In this document: positions 7,396 through 18,215 of the stretch, one piece after another
Position numbering within the stretch: the first letter of the stretch is position 1
Layout: each line of letters opens with the position of its first letter
Origin: JBOGFI01 sp050743365
GTDB lineage: Bacteria; Actinomycetota; Acidimicrobiia; IMCC26256; JACDBD01
Length of the DNA stretch: 18,215 nucleotides
Assembly: GCA_050743365.1 (NCBI GenBank)
Contig: JBOGFI010000035.1
Location: 1 to 18,215 of the forward strand
Direction of reading: 5' to 3'
Position numbers and translations under genes: made by a program
The notes under the pieces: model-generated
What the model saw: only the letters and a program-made list of their open reading frames with translations
Told to the model about the DNA's origin: nothing
Databases searched by the model: none

Positions 7396-8934
7396 CTAAA
7401 CGTCGAAGCTCGGCTCGAAGGCGCCCGCGCACGACGTGTCGAGCACAGCCGCCGGGTCGTCGAGGAACGCCTGGCGGATCGCGAGCGGGCAGTCCTCGTC
7501 GGTGTCGGTCACAGCGTGGCCCCAGCCGTCGAACTCGACGTAGGTGGCGTTCTTCAGCGCCCTCGCCGCCGCCTTGCTGTCGCCGGGCGGCGTGACGGGG
7601 TCGTAGGTGCCGGCTATGACCAGCGCGGGGATACGCGAGCGGACGGGTCGGTTGAACGCGCGTGGGAGCGGCTCGACGTCCCAGTCCGCGCAGAACGCGT
7701 CGGATGCGTACACGAACAGGCCTGCCTTGTCACCCGGGCGGTCGAGCAGCTCGCGGTTCCTGCGCGCGCCCAGCCGCCCGGAGTCGGCGCAGTCGACCGA
7801 GAGGTATGTGCCCTCGGCGGCGTCGTTGAGGAACGGGATCCCCTGCTGGGCGATCGCCGGGATGGCCCCCGTCTCTCCCTCCTGCAGATCTGCCCCGATC
7901 GACGGCAACAACGGGATGAGGTCGGTGTCGTAGAGGGCGTCGAAGAGACCGGCGACGATGTCGTCGCCGGTGATCGCGAGCGGCACGACGCCGAACGGCT
8001 CACCGAGGTCGACGGTCCCCTCGAACGGGGTCTCGTTGAACCTGTCGACCACCGACCCGAACGTCGCCTCGAGGTCGGGGTAGGCCTCGCTGCACGCAGG
8101 ATCGGCGTCACACCCGTCGAAGAGTGCCGCGAAGGAGCGGTCGGCCGCCGCACCGAGCCGGGCGAGCCCGCCCACCGTCGTCGGGTACACCGAGTCCAGC
8201 ACGACGCTGCGGATCCCCTCGGGGTGGGAGCGCATCGTGGCGAGCGCGAGCCGGGTGCCGTAGGAGACGCCGTAGAGGTTCCACTCGTCGACGCCCAACG
8301 CCACCCGCAGGTCGGCGACGTCGGCGGCGCTGGCCTCGGTGTCGTAGGCATCGAGGTCGACGCCGTCGCGGACGAGCCGGCGCCAGCATTGCCCGATCGC
8401 CCTGCGGTAGTCGCCCAGCTCCTCCTCGTACCCCTCGTCGCGCCCGAGGTTGCGCACCACTGCCTCCTCGCGCTCGGGGCATTCCAGCACGGGCTGGGAT
8501 ACGCCGGTACCCCGCTGGTCGAGGAGGACGAGGTCGCGGTTGTCGAGGAGGCGGCTCTCGGCCCAACCCTCGAGGCCGTCGGTGCCGGAGTCGCCGGGGC
8601 CGCCGGCGAGGAAGACGACGGGATCGGGGCGGGCGTCGGTCGACCGGCTCCTGAGGAGCACGACCGCCAGCCGGATCTCCCCGTCGCTCGGCTGGTCGCG
8701 GTCCTCGGGCACGATCAGCCAGTGGCACGTGACCGCGACCCCGAGGTCGGGCGAGACCTCACACGCGCGGTCCGTGAGCTGCGGATCGGGTCCCGCGGGG
8801 GCGGCGGTGGAGTCGTCGTCGGCTCCACCATCGGACCACGCCGCCAGCAGCGGCACCATCACGAGAATCGCGGCTGCTCGGCGCAAGACTCCCTGCCTCT
8901 CTCGACCGGGCCTCTCTCGACCGGCACCGGGCAT
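7396..8934 (-). CDS. Exported alpha/beta hydrolase, tripeptidyl-aminopeptidase (S33/TAP) type
   Basis: The 512-residue protein has an alpha/beta-hydrolase core with the oxyanion segment FLAGGPGDSG (108-117), LDQRGTGVSQP, the nucleophile elbow GVSYGT with Ser224, Asp445 in AGTYDPVTPP and His473 in GWGHAV. This matches secreted actinobacterial tripeptidyl aminopeptidases and related S33 peptidases, including the C-terminal TAP-like domain with paired cysteines. It probably cleaves short peptides outside the membrane, but esterase activity cannot be excluded. The N-terminus has two arginines and a hydrophobic stretch (AAAILVMVPLLAAW), followed by an acidic, Ser/Ala-rich linker as in lipoproteins; however, the lipobox cysteine position is Trp33. 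The ATG at 8934 lies 22 bases after the Fe-S oxidoreductase stop, suggesting co-transcription. Residues 6-14 are encoded by a 15-bp tandem repeat. Confidence 0.85.
   Translation of the reverse strand: MPGAGRERPGRERQGVLRRAAAILVMVPLLAAWSDGGADDDSTAAPAGPDPQLTDRACEVSPDLGVAVTCHWLIVPEDRDQPSDGEIRLAVVLLRSRSTDARPDPVVFLAGGPGDSGTDGLEGWAESRLLDNRDLVLLDQRGTGVSQPVLECPEREEAVVRNLGRDEGYEEELGDYRRAIGQCWRRLVRDGVDLDAYDTEASAADVADLRVALGVDEWNLYGVSYGTRLALATMRSHPEGIRSVVLDSVYPTTVGGLARLGAAADRSFAALFDGCDADPACSEAYPDLEATFGSVVDRFNETPFEGTVDLGEPFGVVPLAITGDDIVAGLFDALYDTDLIPLLPSIGADLQEGETGAIPAIAQQGIPFLNDAAEGTYLSVDCADSGRLGARRNRELLDRPGDKAGLFVYASDAFCADWDVEPLPRAFNRPVRSRIPALVIAGTYDPVTPPGDSKAAARALKNATYVEFDGWGHAVTDTDEDCPLAIRQAFLDDPAAVLDTSCAGAFEPSFDV
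8895..8924. repeat. Two tandem copies of a 15-bp unit
   Basis: The unit GCCTCTCTCGACCGG occurs at 8895-8909 and again, without change, at 8910-8924. On the minus strand it encodes the repeated PGRER before the signal sequence of the hydrolase. It is probably a slippage duplication, and an exact 15-bp step keeps the reading frame. Confidence 0.85.
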
Positions 8935-8956
8935 TCGCCCGCCACGCCGGTTCGGA

Positions 8957-11185
8957 TCAGGGCCCGGGCATGGACTCGGTGGTCGCCGCTGCCTGGTCGG
9001 GGCCGGTGGCGGCCGATTCGATCGCCTCGATGAGCACCTCGGAGATGTCCTGCACCTTCACGTCGTCGTCGCGGCCCTTCTCCTTCACCCCGTCGTCCAT
9101 CATCACGTAGCAGAACGGGCACGCCACGGCGATGCGGGAGGCCTCGGTGGCGAGCGCCTCCTCGGTACGCTCGATGTTGACCTTCTTCCCCGTGTGCTCC
9201 TCCATCCACATGCGGGCGCCGCCGGCGCCGCAGCACAGCCCGCGGGTGCCGTTGCGGGGCATCTCGACCACCTCGATGCCCCCGAGCGAACCGATCACGT
9301 TGCGGGGCGCCAGGTACACGTCGTTGTGACGGCCGAGGTAGCACGAGTCGTGGTACGTCACCCGCTCCTCCAGCGATGCCCCGTCGAGCGAGAGGCGGCC
9401 GCTCGCGATCAGCTCCATGAGGAGCTGCGAGTGGTGCACGACCTCGTAGTCGCCGCCGAGCTGCGGGTACTCGTTCTTGAGGGTGTTGAAGCAGTGGGGG
9501 CACTGCGTGATGATCTTGCGCACGCCGAGCCCGTTGAGCGCCTCCACGTTCTGCAGGGCGAGCATCTGGAAGATGTACTCGTTGCCCGATCGGCGGGCGG
9601 GGTCGCCGGTGCACAGCTCGCTCGGCCCCAGGATCGCGAAGTCGACCCCGGCTCGCTGGAGGAGCTTGGAGACGGCGCGGCTCGTCTTCTTGTTCCGGTC
9701 GTCGAACGAGCCCGCGCACCCGATCCAGTAGAGGTACTCGTGGTCGAGCGAGCTAGCGAGACCAGCGTCGACGATCTCGATGTCCTCCAGGTCCTTGGCC
9801 CAGTCGCCCCGGTCGCCCTGATTCATGCCGTAGACGTTGGACGCGTTCTCCATCGACCGGTACGTGTTGCCGAGCTCGGTGGGGAAGTTGCTCTCCATGA
9901 GCGATAGGTACCGGCGCATGTCGAGGATCTTGTCGAGGATCTCGATGTCCACCGGGCAGATCTCGTCGCAGGCCTTGCACGACGTGCACGCCCACAGCTC
10001 CTCGGGCGTCACCCGTTCGAACAGGGAGCCGGCGCCGATGGTGATGTCGCGGTCGAGGCCCACCGTCGGGGAGATCTGCGGTTCAGCGGTGGCGGCCATG
10101 ACCTCGCCCACCTTGAGCACGATCTCGCGGGGGTCGAGCGGCTTGCCGGTGGCGTGGGCCGGGCACACCGTCGTGCACCGGCCGCAGACGGTGCAGGCGT
10201 CGGTGTCGAGGAGCTGCTTCCAGGTGAAGTCCTCGACCGTGCTGGCGCCGAACGTCTCGAGCTCGGTCTCCATGAGGTTCGGCAGCGGCTTCATCGCCCC
10301 CTTGGGCCGCTCGCGATCCTTCAGGTACATGTTCATGGGCGACGTGATCATGTGGCGCAGCTTCGTGGTGGGCAGGATCACGAGGAAGGCCAAGAAGGCG
10401 GCGAAGTGCACGCCCCACATCCACCGGTGGCCGTCTCGCAGCGCTCCCGTCGACCAGCCGTCGACGAGGCCCGACAGCGGGTACCCGACGAGCGACCACT
10501 CCTCGAACTGCGGCCGGCCGTCGAGCGCGATGCGCAGCGCCTCGGTGAAGAAGCCGGTCACGCCGATGACGAGGAACGTCGCCAGGATGACGGCGTCCTC
10601 GGGCTTGGTCTTGATGCGGATTCGGTAGGGGCGCGCTGCGTAGCGACGGGCGATAGCCCACACGATCCCGACCACGAACACGACGCCGAACAGGTCGGCG
10701 GTGGCGGCGTAGCCCTGGTAGACGCGGCCGTGGAGGAACTTCAGCGACTCGGGCAGCTGGTGGTCGATCTCGAGGACGACCGTGGCCACGAAGAGCACCA
10801 GGAAGCCGAAGTAGATGGCCGAGTGCATGGCGCCGGCGGCGGGGTCCCGCAGGAGCGTGCGCATCCAGACGCCGGCACGGAAGTCGCGGAGGCGCCGGTC
10901 CACGTTCGCGCGCGTCGTTCGGCGGTCGTCGGGCTGTCCGCGTGCGTAGTTCCGCACCCGCTGCGAGACCAGCCACGCGGTCACGAACAGCATCACGCCG
11001 ACCGTGGCGTAGAAGGCCCAGTACAGGGGGTCGGGCACGTTCGTGAACGCGTGCCGCGAGATGCGGGAGTCGTCCTCCCACTCGGTCAGCCTGGGAACGA
11101 TGCCCGAGGCGAGCGCGCCGGCCACCGCCAGGATCCCGACGGTGAGGACGACCTGGTGCGGTTTGGGCCGCGGCACGCGGCGCAA
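8957..11185 (-). CDS. Membrane-bound Fe-S oxidoreductase, EtfD/heterodisulfide-reductase-like
   Basis: A 742-residue membrane protein. Residues 1-280 form an integral-membrane part with about five to six hydrophobic segments (for example 12-30, 55-75, 121-140, 163-180, 198-215, 259-273), like the heme-b subunit of nitrate reductase (NarI-like); His121 and His260 are possible heme ligands. Two ferredoxin-type [4Fe-4S] motifs follow: Cys331, 334, 337, 341 and Cys400, 403, 406, 410. Two CCG domains come last: Cys490/525/562/565 (an imperfect copy) and Cys615/651/652/689/692, with LCCGAGGARMW. This order is that of actinobacterial proteins such as M. tuberculosis Rv0338c (EtfD), which passes electrons from electron-transfer flavoprotein to the quinone pool during fatty-acid oxidation. 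No etfAB genes are in the window, so the partner is inferred. The TTG at 11185 is the listed start; a GTG three codons later is an alternative. Confidence 0.87.
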   Translation of the reverse strand: MRRVPRPKPHQVVLTVGILAVAGALASGIVPRLTEWEDDSRISRHAFTNVPDPLYWAFYATVGVMLFVTAWLVSQRVRNYARGQPDDRRTTRANVDRRLRDFRAGVWMRTLLRDPAAGAMHSAIYFGFLVLFVATVVLEIDHQLPESLKFLHGRVYQGYAATADLFGVVFVVGIVWAIARRYAARPYRIRIKTKPEDAVILATFLVIGVTGFFTEALRIALDGRPQFEEWSLVGYPLSGLVDGWSTGALRDGHRWMWGVHFAAFLAFLVILPTTKLRHMITSPMNMYLKDRERPKGAMKPLPNLMETELETFGASTVEDFTWKQLLDTDACTVCGRCTTVCPAHATGKPLDPREIVLKVGEVMAATAEPQISPTVGLDRDITIGAGSLFERVTPEELWACTSCKACDEICPVDIEILDKILDMRRYLSLMESNFPTELGNTYRSMENASNVYGMNQGDRGDWAKDLEDIEIVDAGLASSLDHEYLYWIGCAGSFDDRNKKTSRAVSKLLQRAGVDFAILGPSELCTGDPARRSGNEYIFQMLALQNVEALNGLGVRKIITQCPHCFNTLKNEYPQLGGDYEVVHHSQLLMELIASGRLSLDGASLEERVTYHDSCYLGRHNDVYLAPRNVIGSLGGIEVVEMPRNGTRGLCCGAGGARMWMEEHTGKKVNIERTEEALATEASRIAVACPFCYVMMDDGVKEKGRDDDVKVQDISEVLIEAIESAATGPDQAAATTESMPGP

Positions 11186-11212
11186 TCTAGTGCCGCAGGT
11201 AGGCGTTTTCGG

Positions 11213-11638
11213 CTATTGGACGGGCTGGCTGTCCGCCTGGCGGAGGCGCCGGGCGAGCCCGGCGAGGAGCTTGTGGGCGAACTCGGGCACGTCGTCGATG
11301 ATCCCGGCGAACTCCCGCTGACCCAGCACGACGAGCTCCATGGGCGTCTCGGCCTTGACCGTCGCGTTGCGGGGAGCGCGCTCGAGCAGGGCCAGCTCCC
11401 CGAAGAACCCGCCCGGCCCCAGCTCCGCCACCTTCCGGCCGTGCTTGCTCACCGTGGCGTTGCCGTCGACGATCACGAAGAACTCGGTGCCGGTGTCGCC
11501 TTCGCTCACGAGGAGCTTCCCGGCGTCCACCTTCACGTCCTCCGCCCGCTTGGCCACCAGCTGGAGGTCCTTCTTGGAGCAGGCGGAGAACAGCGGGACC
11601 CTGGCCAGGTGGTCGATGAAGGCGTCGTGGCGGGCCAT
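11213..11638 (-). CDS. Single-domain cyclic-nucleotide-binding protein
   Basis: This 141-residue protein is almost entirely one cNMP-binding domain. It opens with FIDHLARVPLFSACSKKDLQLVAK, continues with LLVSEGDTGTEFFVIVDGNATV, and has the phosphate-binding cassette GGFFGELALLERAPRNATV, in which the Gly-Glu pair and the Arg of PRNA are at the positions that bind the ribose and the cyclic phosphate. It ends with a helical tail (FAHKLLAGLARRLRQ). There is no helix-turn-helix, so it is not a CRP-type DNA-binding regulator on its own; it may act on a partner protein. The stop is 27 bases before the EtfD-like gene on the same strand, so regulation of that complex is a reasonable guess. The ATG at 11638 lacks a ribosome site, which fits a leaderless message. 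It diverges from dnaK over 171 bases. Confidence 0.87.
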   Translation of the reverse strand: MARHDAFIDHLARVPLFSACSKKDLQLVAKRAEDVKVDAGKLLVSEGDTGTEFFVIVDGNATVSKHGRKVAELGPGGFFGELALLERAPRNATVKAETPMELVVLGQREFAGIIDDVPEFAHKLLAGLARRLRQADSQPVQ

Positions 11639-11650
11639 GGGCAGAATCTA
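11638..11650 (-). promoter_or_regulatory. Candidate leaderless promoter of the cNMP-binding protein gene
   Basis: On the minus strand TAGATT (11650-11645) is followed by six bases and then the ATG at 11638. This is the same spacing as before the dcd gene, and places the transcription start at the A of the ATG. A TTGACA lies upstream but only eight bases from the -10, so it cannot be its -35. Confidence 0.45.
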
Positions 11651-11724
11651 CCGAGAGTGTCAAGATCGGCGACCGGGGGGAAGCTCGGGAATGCCCCTGG
11701 TCTTCCCGGGGTTTTGGACGGTAA

Positions 11725-11745
11725 GTTGATAGCGATGGACTCAAG
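11725..11745 (+). promoter_or_regulatory. HspR operator (HAIR-like) upstream of dnaK
   Basis: The left half GTTGATA (11725-11731), a seven-base spacer and the right half ACTCAAG (11739-11745) match 11 of 14 positions of the HspR-associated inverted repeat CTTGAGT-N7-ACTCAAG. The right half is perfect. A TTGATA within the left half and TACCCT 18 bases later form a possible promoter, so bound HspR would cover the -35. The hspR gene is the last of the operon downstream, giving autoregulation. Confidence 0.75.
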
Positions 11746-11809
11746 ATTCTACCCTTGCGTCCTGACAGATCGCCAACCACCCCCAAGCTGACCCAGGGAG
11801 GCCCCACCC

Positions 11810-13668
<1,859 letters not shown>

Positions 13669-13669
<1 letters not shown>

Positions 13670-14235
13670 TGGTCGACGACGACGCGACCCTCCCGCCGGA
13701 GGGCGACGCCGTCGCCGCGGCGCCTCCCGACCCCGACGACGCTCGCTCGGCCGAGGACATCGCCGCCCGGGCGATTGTGGACGAGCTCGACGAGCTGGGG
13801 CGTGTCCAGGCCCAGCGGGACGAGTACCTCGACACGCTCCGGCGGGTGCAGGCCGACTTCGAGAACTACCGCAAGCGCATGCTGCGGGAGCAGACGATGC
13901 TGGTCGAGCGGGCGAACGAAGCGCTCATGGAGCAGCTGCTGCCCGTCCTCGACTCGCTCGAGCTGGCGCTGGCGAACATCGACGCGTCGCGGAGCGAGGA
14001 GTTGGCCAAGGTTCGCAAGGGCGTGGAGCTGGTGCACACCGAGCTGCTCGGCGTGCTCGAGAAGGCAGGCCTGTCGCGCATCGAGGCCGCGGGCAAGCCC
14101 TTCGACCCCAACGAGCACGAGGCGGTGATGCAGGACGAGGGCGAGGGAGAGCCGGTGGTGAGCGACATCGTGCGCACGGGCTACCGCCTCAAGGGCCGCG
14201 TGCTACGGCCGGCGATGGTCAAGGTCGCGAGGTAA
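13669..14235 (+). CDS. grpE: Nucleotide exchange factor GrpE
   Basis: The 188-residue protein has an acidic, poorly conserved N-terminus (MVDDDATLPPEGDAV), then the long dimer-forming helix AQRDEYLDTLRRVQADFENYR (a run of heptads, about 44-64). The four-helix part includes LLPVLDSLELALANI, and the C-terminal beta domain has NEHEAVMQDEGEG and ends RTGYRLKGRVLRPAMVKVAR, the GrpE family signature. It releases ADP from DnaK so that the substrate can leave. Its start overlaps the dnaK stop by one base, and dnaJ follows after seven bases. Confidence 0.97.
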
Positions 14236-14242
14236 GAGACGC

Positions 14243-15394
14243 ATGGCGCCGCAGCGCGAGTGGTTCGAGAAGGACTACTACGGGGTCCTCGGCGTGCCGA
14301 ACACCGCCTCGGAGAAGGACATCACCCGCGCCTACAGGAAGCTCGCCAAGAAGCTTCACCCCGACGCCAACCAGGGCGACAAGTCGGCCGAGGAGCGCTT
14401 CAAGGACGTCTCGGCGGCGTACGACGTGCTCGGGGATGCCGACAGGCGCAAGGAGTACGACGAGGTCCGCCAGATGGTCGCCGACGGCGTCCGGGGGCCG
14501 GGGTTCGGCGGGCCCGGACGGGGCGGCTTCGGCGACTTCGACGACTTCGATGTCCGCTTCGACTCCGGTGGCGCCGGCCTGGGCGACCTGCTCGGCGGCT
14601 TGTTCGGGCGCGGGCAGGGCCGGCGCGCCCGGGGGCCGCGCACCGCCGGGCCCCAGCGGGGCGCCGACCTCGAGACCGAGCTGCACCTCGACTTCCTCGA
14701 TGCCGTGCACGGCATCACCACCACCGTCAACTTCACCGCCGACGCCGCCTGCTCGGTTTGCGGAGGCTCGGGCGCCCGGCCCGGCACCACCCCCGAGGTG
14801 TGCCCCGACTGCGGGGGCAGCGGCGCCATCGCGGTCGACCAGGGGCCGTTCTCGTTCTCGCAGGTGTGCCCGACCTGCGGGGGCCGCGGGCGCATCGTGA
14901 AGGACCCGTGCCCCCAGTGCGGGGGGCGAGGCGTGGAGGTGCGCCCCCGCGAGGTGAAGGTGCGCGTGCCCGCCGGCGTCGACGACGGCCAGCGCATCCG
15001 CGTAAAGGGCCGCGGCGGCGCGGGCAGCAACGGCGGCCCGCCCGGCGACCTCTACGTCGTGGTGCACGTGCGCCCGCACGCGATCTTCGGCCGAACGGGG
15101 CGGAACCTGACCGTGCGCGTCCCGGTCACCTTCGCCGAGGCCGCCCTGGGCGCCAACGTGAAGGTCCCGACCCTCGATCAACCCGTGACGGTGAAGGTCC
15201 CGGCGGGTACCCAGAGCGGGAGGACGGTCCGGGTCCGCGGGCGGGGTATCCCGTCGGCCGGGGGCGCGGCGGGCGACCTGCTGGTGACGTTCGACGTCGC
15301 CGTTCCCAAGAGCCTTGACGACGGCGAGCGCAAGGCCGTGGAGGCGTTGGGCGACGCGCTGCGCGCCAACCCCCGGGAGCACCTCGGAGTGTGA
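14243..15394 (+). CDS. dnaJ: Chaperone DnaJ, type I Hsp40 with zinc-finger domain
   Basis: The 383-residue co-chaperone starts with the J domain (DYYGVLGVPNTASEKDI, with the HPD tripeptide at 39-41 that stimulates the DnaK ATPase). A Gly/Phe-rich linker (GFGGPGRGGFGDFDDFD) follows. Next come the four zinc-binding CxxCxGxG repeats from Cys170 to about Cys226 (CSVCGGSG, CPDCGGSG, CPTCGGRG, CPQCGGRG). The C-terminal client-binding domains include VPAGVDDGQRIRVKGRG and VPAGTQSGRTVRVRGRGIP. All key residues are present, so it should be active. GC content is very high here. It lies between grpE and hspR with gaps of seven and six bases. Confidence 0.97.
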   Translation: MAPQREWFEKDYYGVLGVPNTASEKDITRAYRKLAKKLHPDANQGDKSAEERFKDVSAAYDVLGDADRRKEYDEVRQMVADGVRGPGFGGPGRGGFGDFDDFDVRFDSGGAGLGDLLGGLFGRGQGRRARGPRTAGPQRGADLETELHLDFLDAVHGITTTVNFTADAACSVCGGSGARPGTTPEVCPDCGGSGAIAVDQGPFSFSQVCPTCGGRGRIVKDPCPQCGGRGVEVRPREVKVRVPAGVDDGQRIRVKGRGGAGSNGGPPGDLYVVVHVRPHAIFGRTGRNLTVRVPVTFAEAALGANVKVPTLDQPVTVKVPAGTQSGRTVRVRGRGIPSAGGAAGDLLVTFDVAVPKSLDDGERKAVEALGDALRANPREHLGV

Positions 15395-15400
15395 TGAGAG

Positions 15401-15793
15401 ATGAAGGCTGAAGAGCGCGCTCTGTACATCATCTCGGTGGCTGCCGAGCTCGCGGGCGTGCATCCCCAGACCCTGCGCATCTACGAGCGCAAGGGGCTCA
15501 TCGACCCGCAGCGGACCGAGGGGAGGAGCCGGCGCTACTCGGAACGCGACATCGAGCTGCTCCAGCGGATCCAGGAGCTCACCAACGAGGGGGTGAGCCT
15601 CGCGGGCGTGAAACGGGTGTTGGAGCTGGAGGCCGCGCTGGACGACGCCCGGGCCGAGATCGCTCACCTGCGGGCCGAGCTCGCCCGCACGGTGGACGAG
15701 GCACGCGAGTCCGTGCGCCAAGCGCACCGCGAGCACCGCCGCGATCTCGTGCCGGTGAGCCAGGCCGTGGTCCGGGTGTCCCGCCGCCGCTGA
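15401..15793 (+). CDS. hspR: Heat-shock repressor HspR (MerR family)
   Basis: The 130-residue protein has an N-terminal winged helix-turn-helix of the MerR type: YIISVAAELAGVHPQTLRIY, then ERKGLIDPQRTEGRSRRYSE and LQRIQELTNEGVSLAGVKRV. A coiled coil (LEAALDDARAEIAHLRAELA) and a basic tail (SVRQAHREHRRD) follow. HspR represses heat-shock genes by binding inverted repeats; the operator-like repeats before dnaK and before clpB in this window fit it. In Streptomyces DnaK is its co-repressor, so titration of DnaK by unfolded protein relieves repression. The position as last gene of the dnaK operon makes the loop autoregulatory. The ATG at 15401 follows a GATGAGAG purine tract. Confidence 0.95.
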   Translation: MKAEERALYIISVAAELAGVHPQTLRIYERKGLIDPQRTEGRSRRYSERDIELLQRIQELTNEGVSLAGVKRVLELEAALDDARAEIAHLRAELARTVDEARESVRQAHREHRRDLVPVSQAVVRVSRRR

Positions 15794-15805
15794 CGGGGAA
15801 TACAG

Positions 15806-15828
15806 AGTTGACAACAGCGTTGTCAACT
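15806..15828 (+). promoter_or_regulatory. Perfect 10-bp-arm palindrome before clpB, probable HspR operator
   Basis: Arms AGTTGACAAC and GTTGTCAACT are exact inverted complements with AGC between them. Written as GTTGACA-N7-TGTCAAC, it has the 7-7-7 layout of HAIR and the same TTGA-N11-TCAA core as the dnaK site. Half-sites differ from the consensus at three positions each. The left arm contains the perfect -35 hexamer TTGACA (15808-15813), and another TTGACA follows at 15829-15834, so a bound repressor would block the promoter. Confidence 0.65.
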
Positions 15829-15864
15829 TTGACATCCGAGGTCACCACGTGAGGGGGTAGCGCT

Positions 15865-18215
<2,351 letters not shown>

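Noticed and set aside
6769..9033. A 754-residue plus-strand frame crossing the DUF2330 gene and the hydrolase
   Set aside because: It spans two convergent real genes in the wrong frames and is Arg/Gly-rich low-complexity sequence.
11651..11670. TTGACA as the -35 of the cNMP-binding gene promoter
   Set aside because: It stands only eight bases from the TAGATT -10, too near for RNA polymerase.

Overview
The window is a high-GC stretch of bacterial chromosome. It is most likely actinobacterial, and an Acidimicrobiia-like lineage is possible but unproven. Three things support this: the gene order dnaK-grpE-dnaJ-hspR with HspR-type operators, a DnaK without the N-terminal insertion of Gram-negative Hsp70s, and start sites with a TANNNT -10 box six bases before the start codon, as in leaderless actinobacterial transcripts. 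By eye, the first ~5.4 kb is less GC-extreme than the rest.

Left part (1-5433): the 3' portion of an arylsulfotransferase-family gene; a decayed glyoxalase/VOC-type gene (N-terminus missing, C-terminus frameshifted); an SLC13-type permease with two RCK-C (TrkA-C) domains; a short TrmO/TsaA-type tRNA methyltransferase gene divergent from it across a region with an 18-bp palindrome; a tRNA-Gly(CCC) gene; and a long two-domain dCTP deaminase.

Middle (5436-11638): a crotonase-fold protein without the usual catalytic glutamates and an exported DUF2330 protein, both on the plus strand. They converge on a minus-strand set of three closely spaced genes, read as a cyclic-nucleotide-binding protein, a large membrane Fe-S oxidoreductase of the EtfD type, and an exported alpha/beta hydrolase of the tripeptidyl-aminopeptidase type. 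The EtfD-type protein probably passes electrons from fatty-acyl oxidation to quinone, which fits the nearby crotonase.

Right part (11725-18215): a heat-shock block, dnaK-grpE-dnaJ-hspR followed by clpB. The region before dnaK and the region before clpB each carry a site with the same core, TTGA-N11-TCAA, matching the known HspR operator (HAIR). HspR, encoded between them, is therefore the expected repressor of both, and DnaK is its usual co-repressor. The chaperones form one disaggregation system (DnaK/DnaJ/GrpE plus ClpB).

The clpB reading frame is broken near 17937. After the second Walker B motif the sequence becomes, on the opposite strand, a piece of a different and diverged clpB. This is either a contig-end assembly chimera or a real inversion junction between two clpB paralogues. 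I saw no CRISPR array, insertion sequence, phage gene or rRNA. No clearly new multi-gene system is evident; the most notable signals are the clpB junction, the paired HspR operators and the degraded VOC gene.
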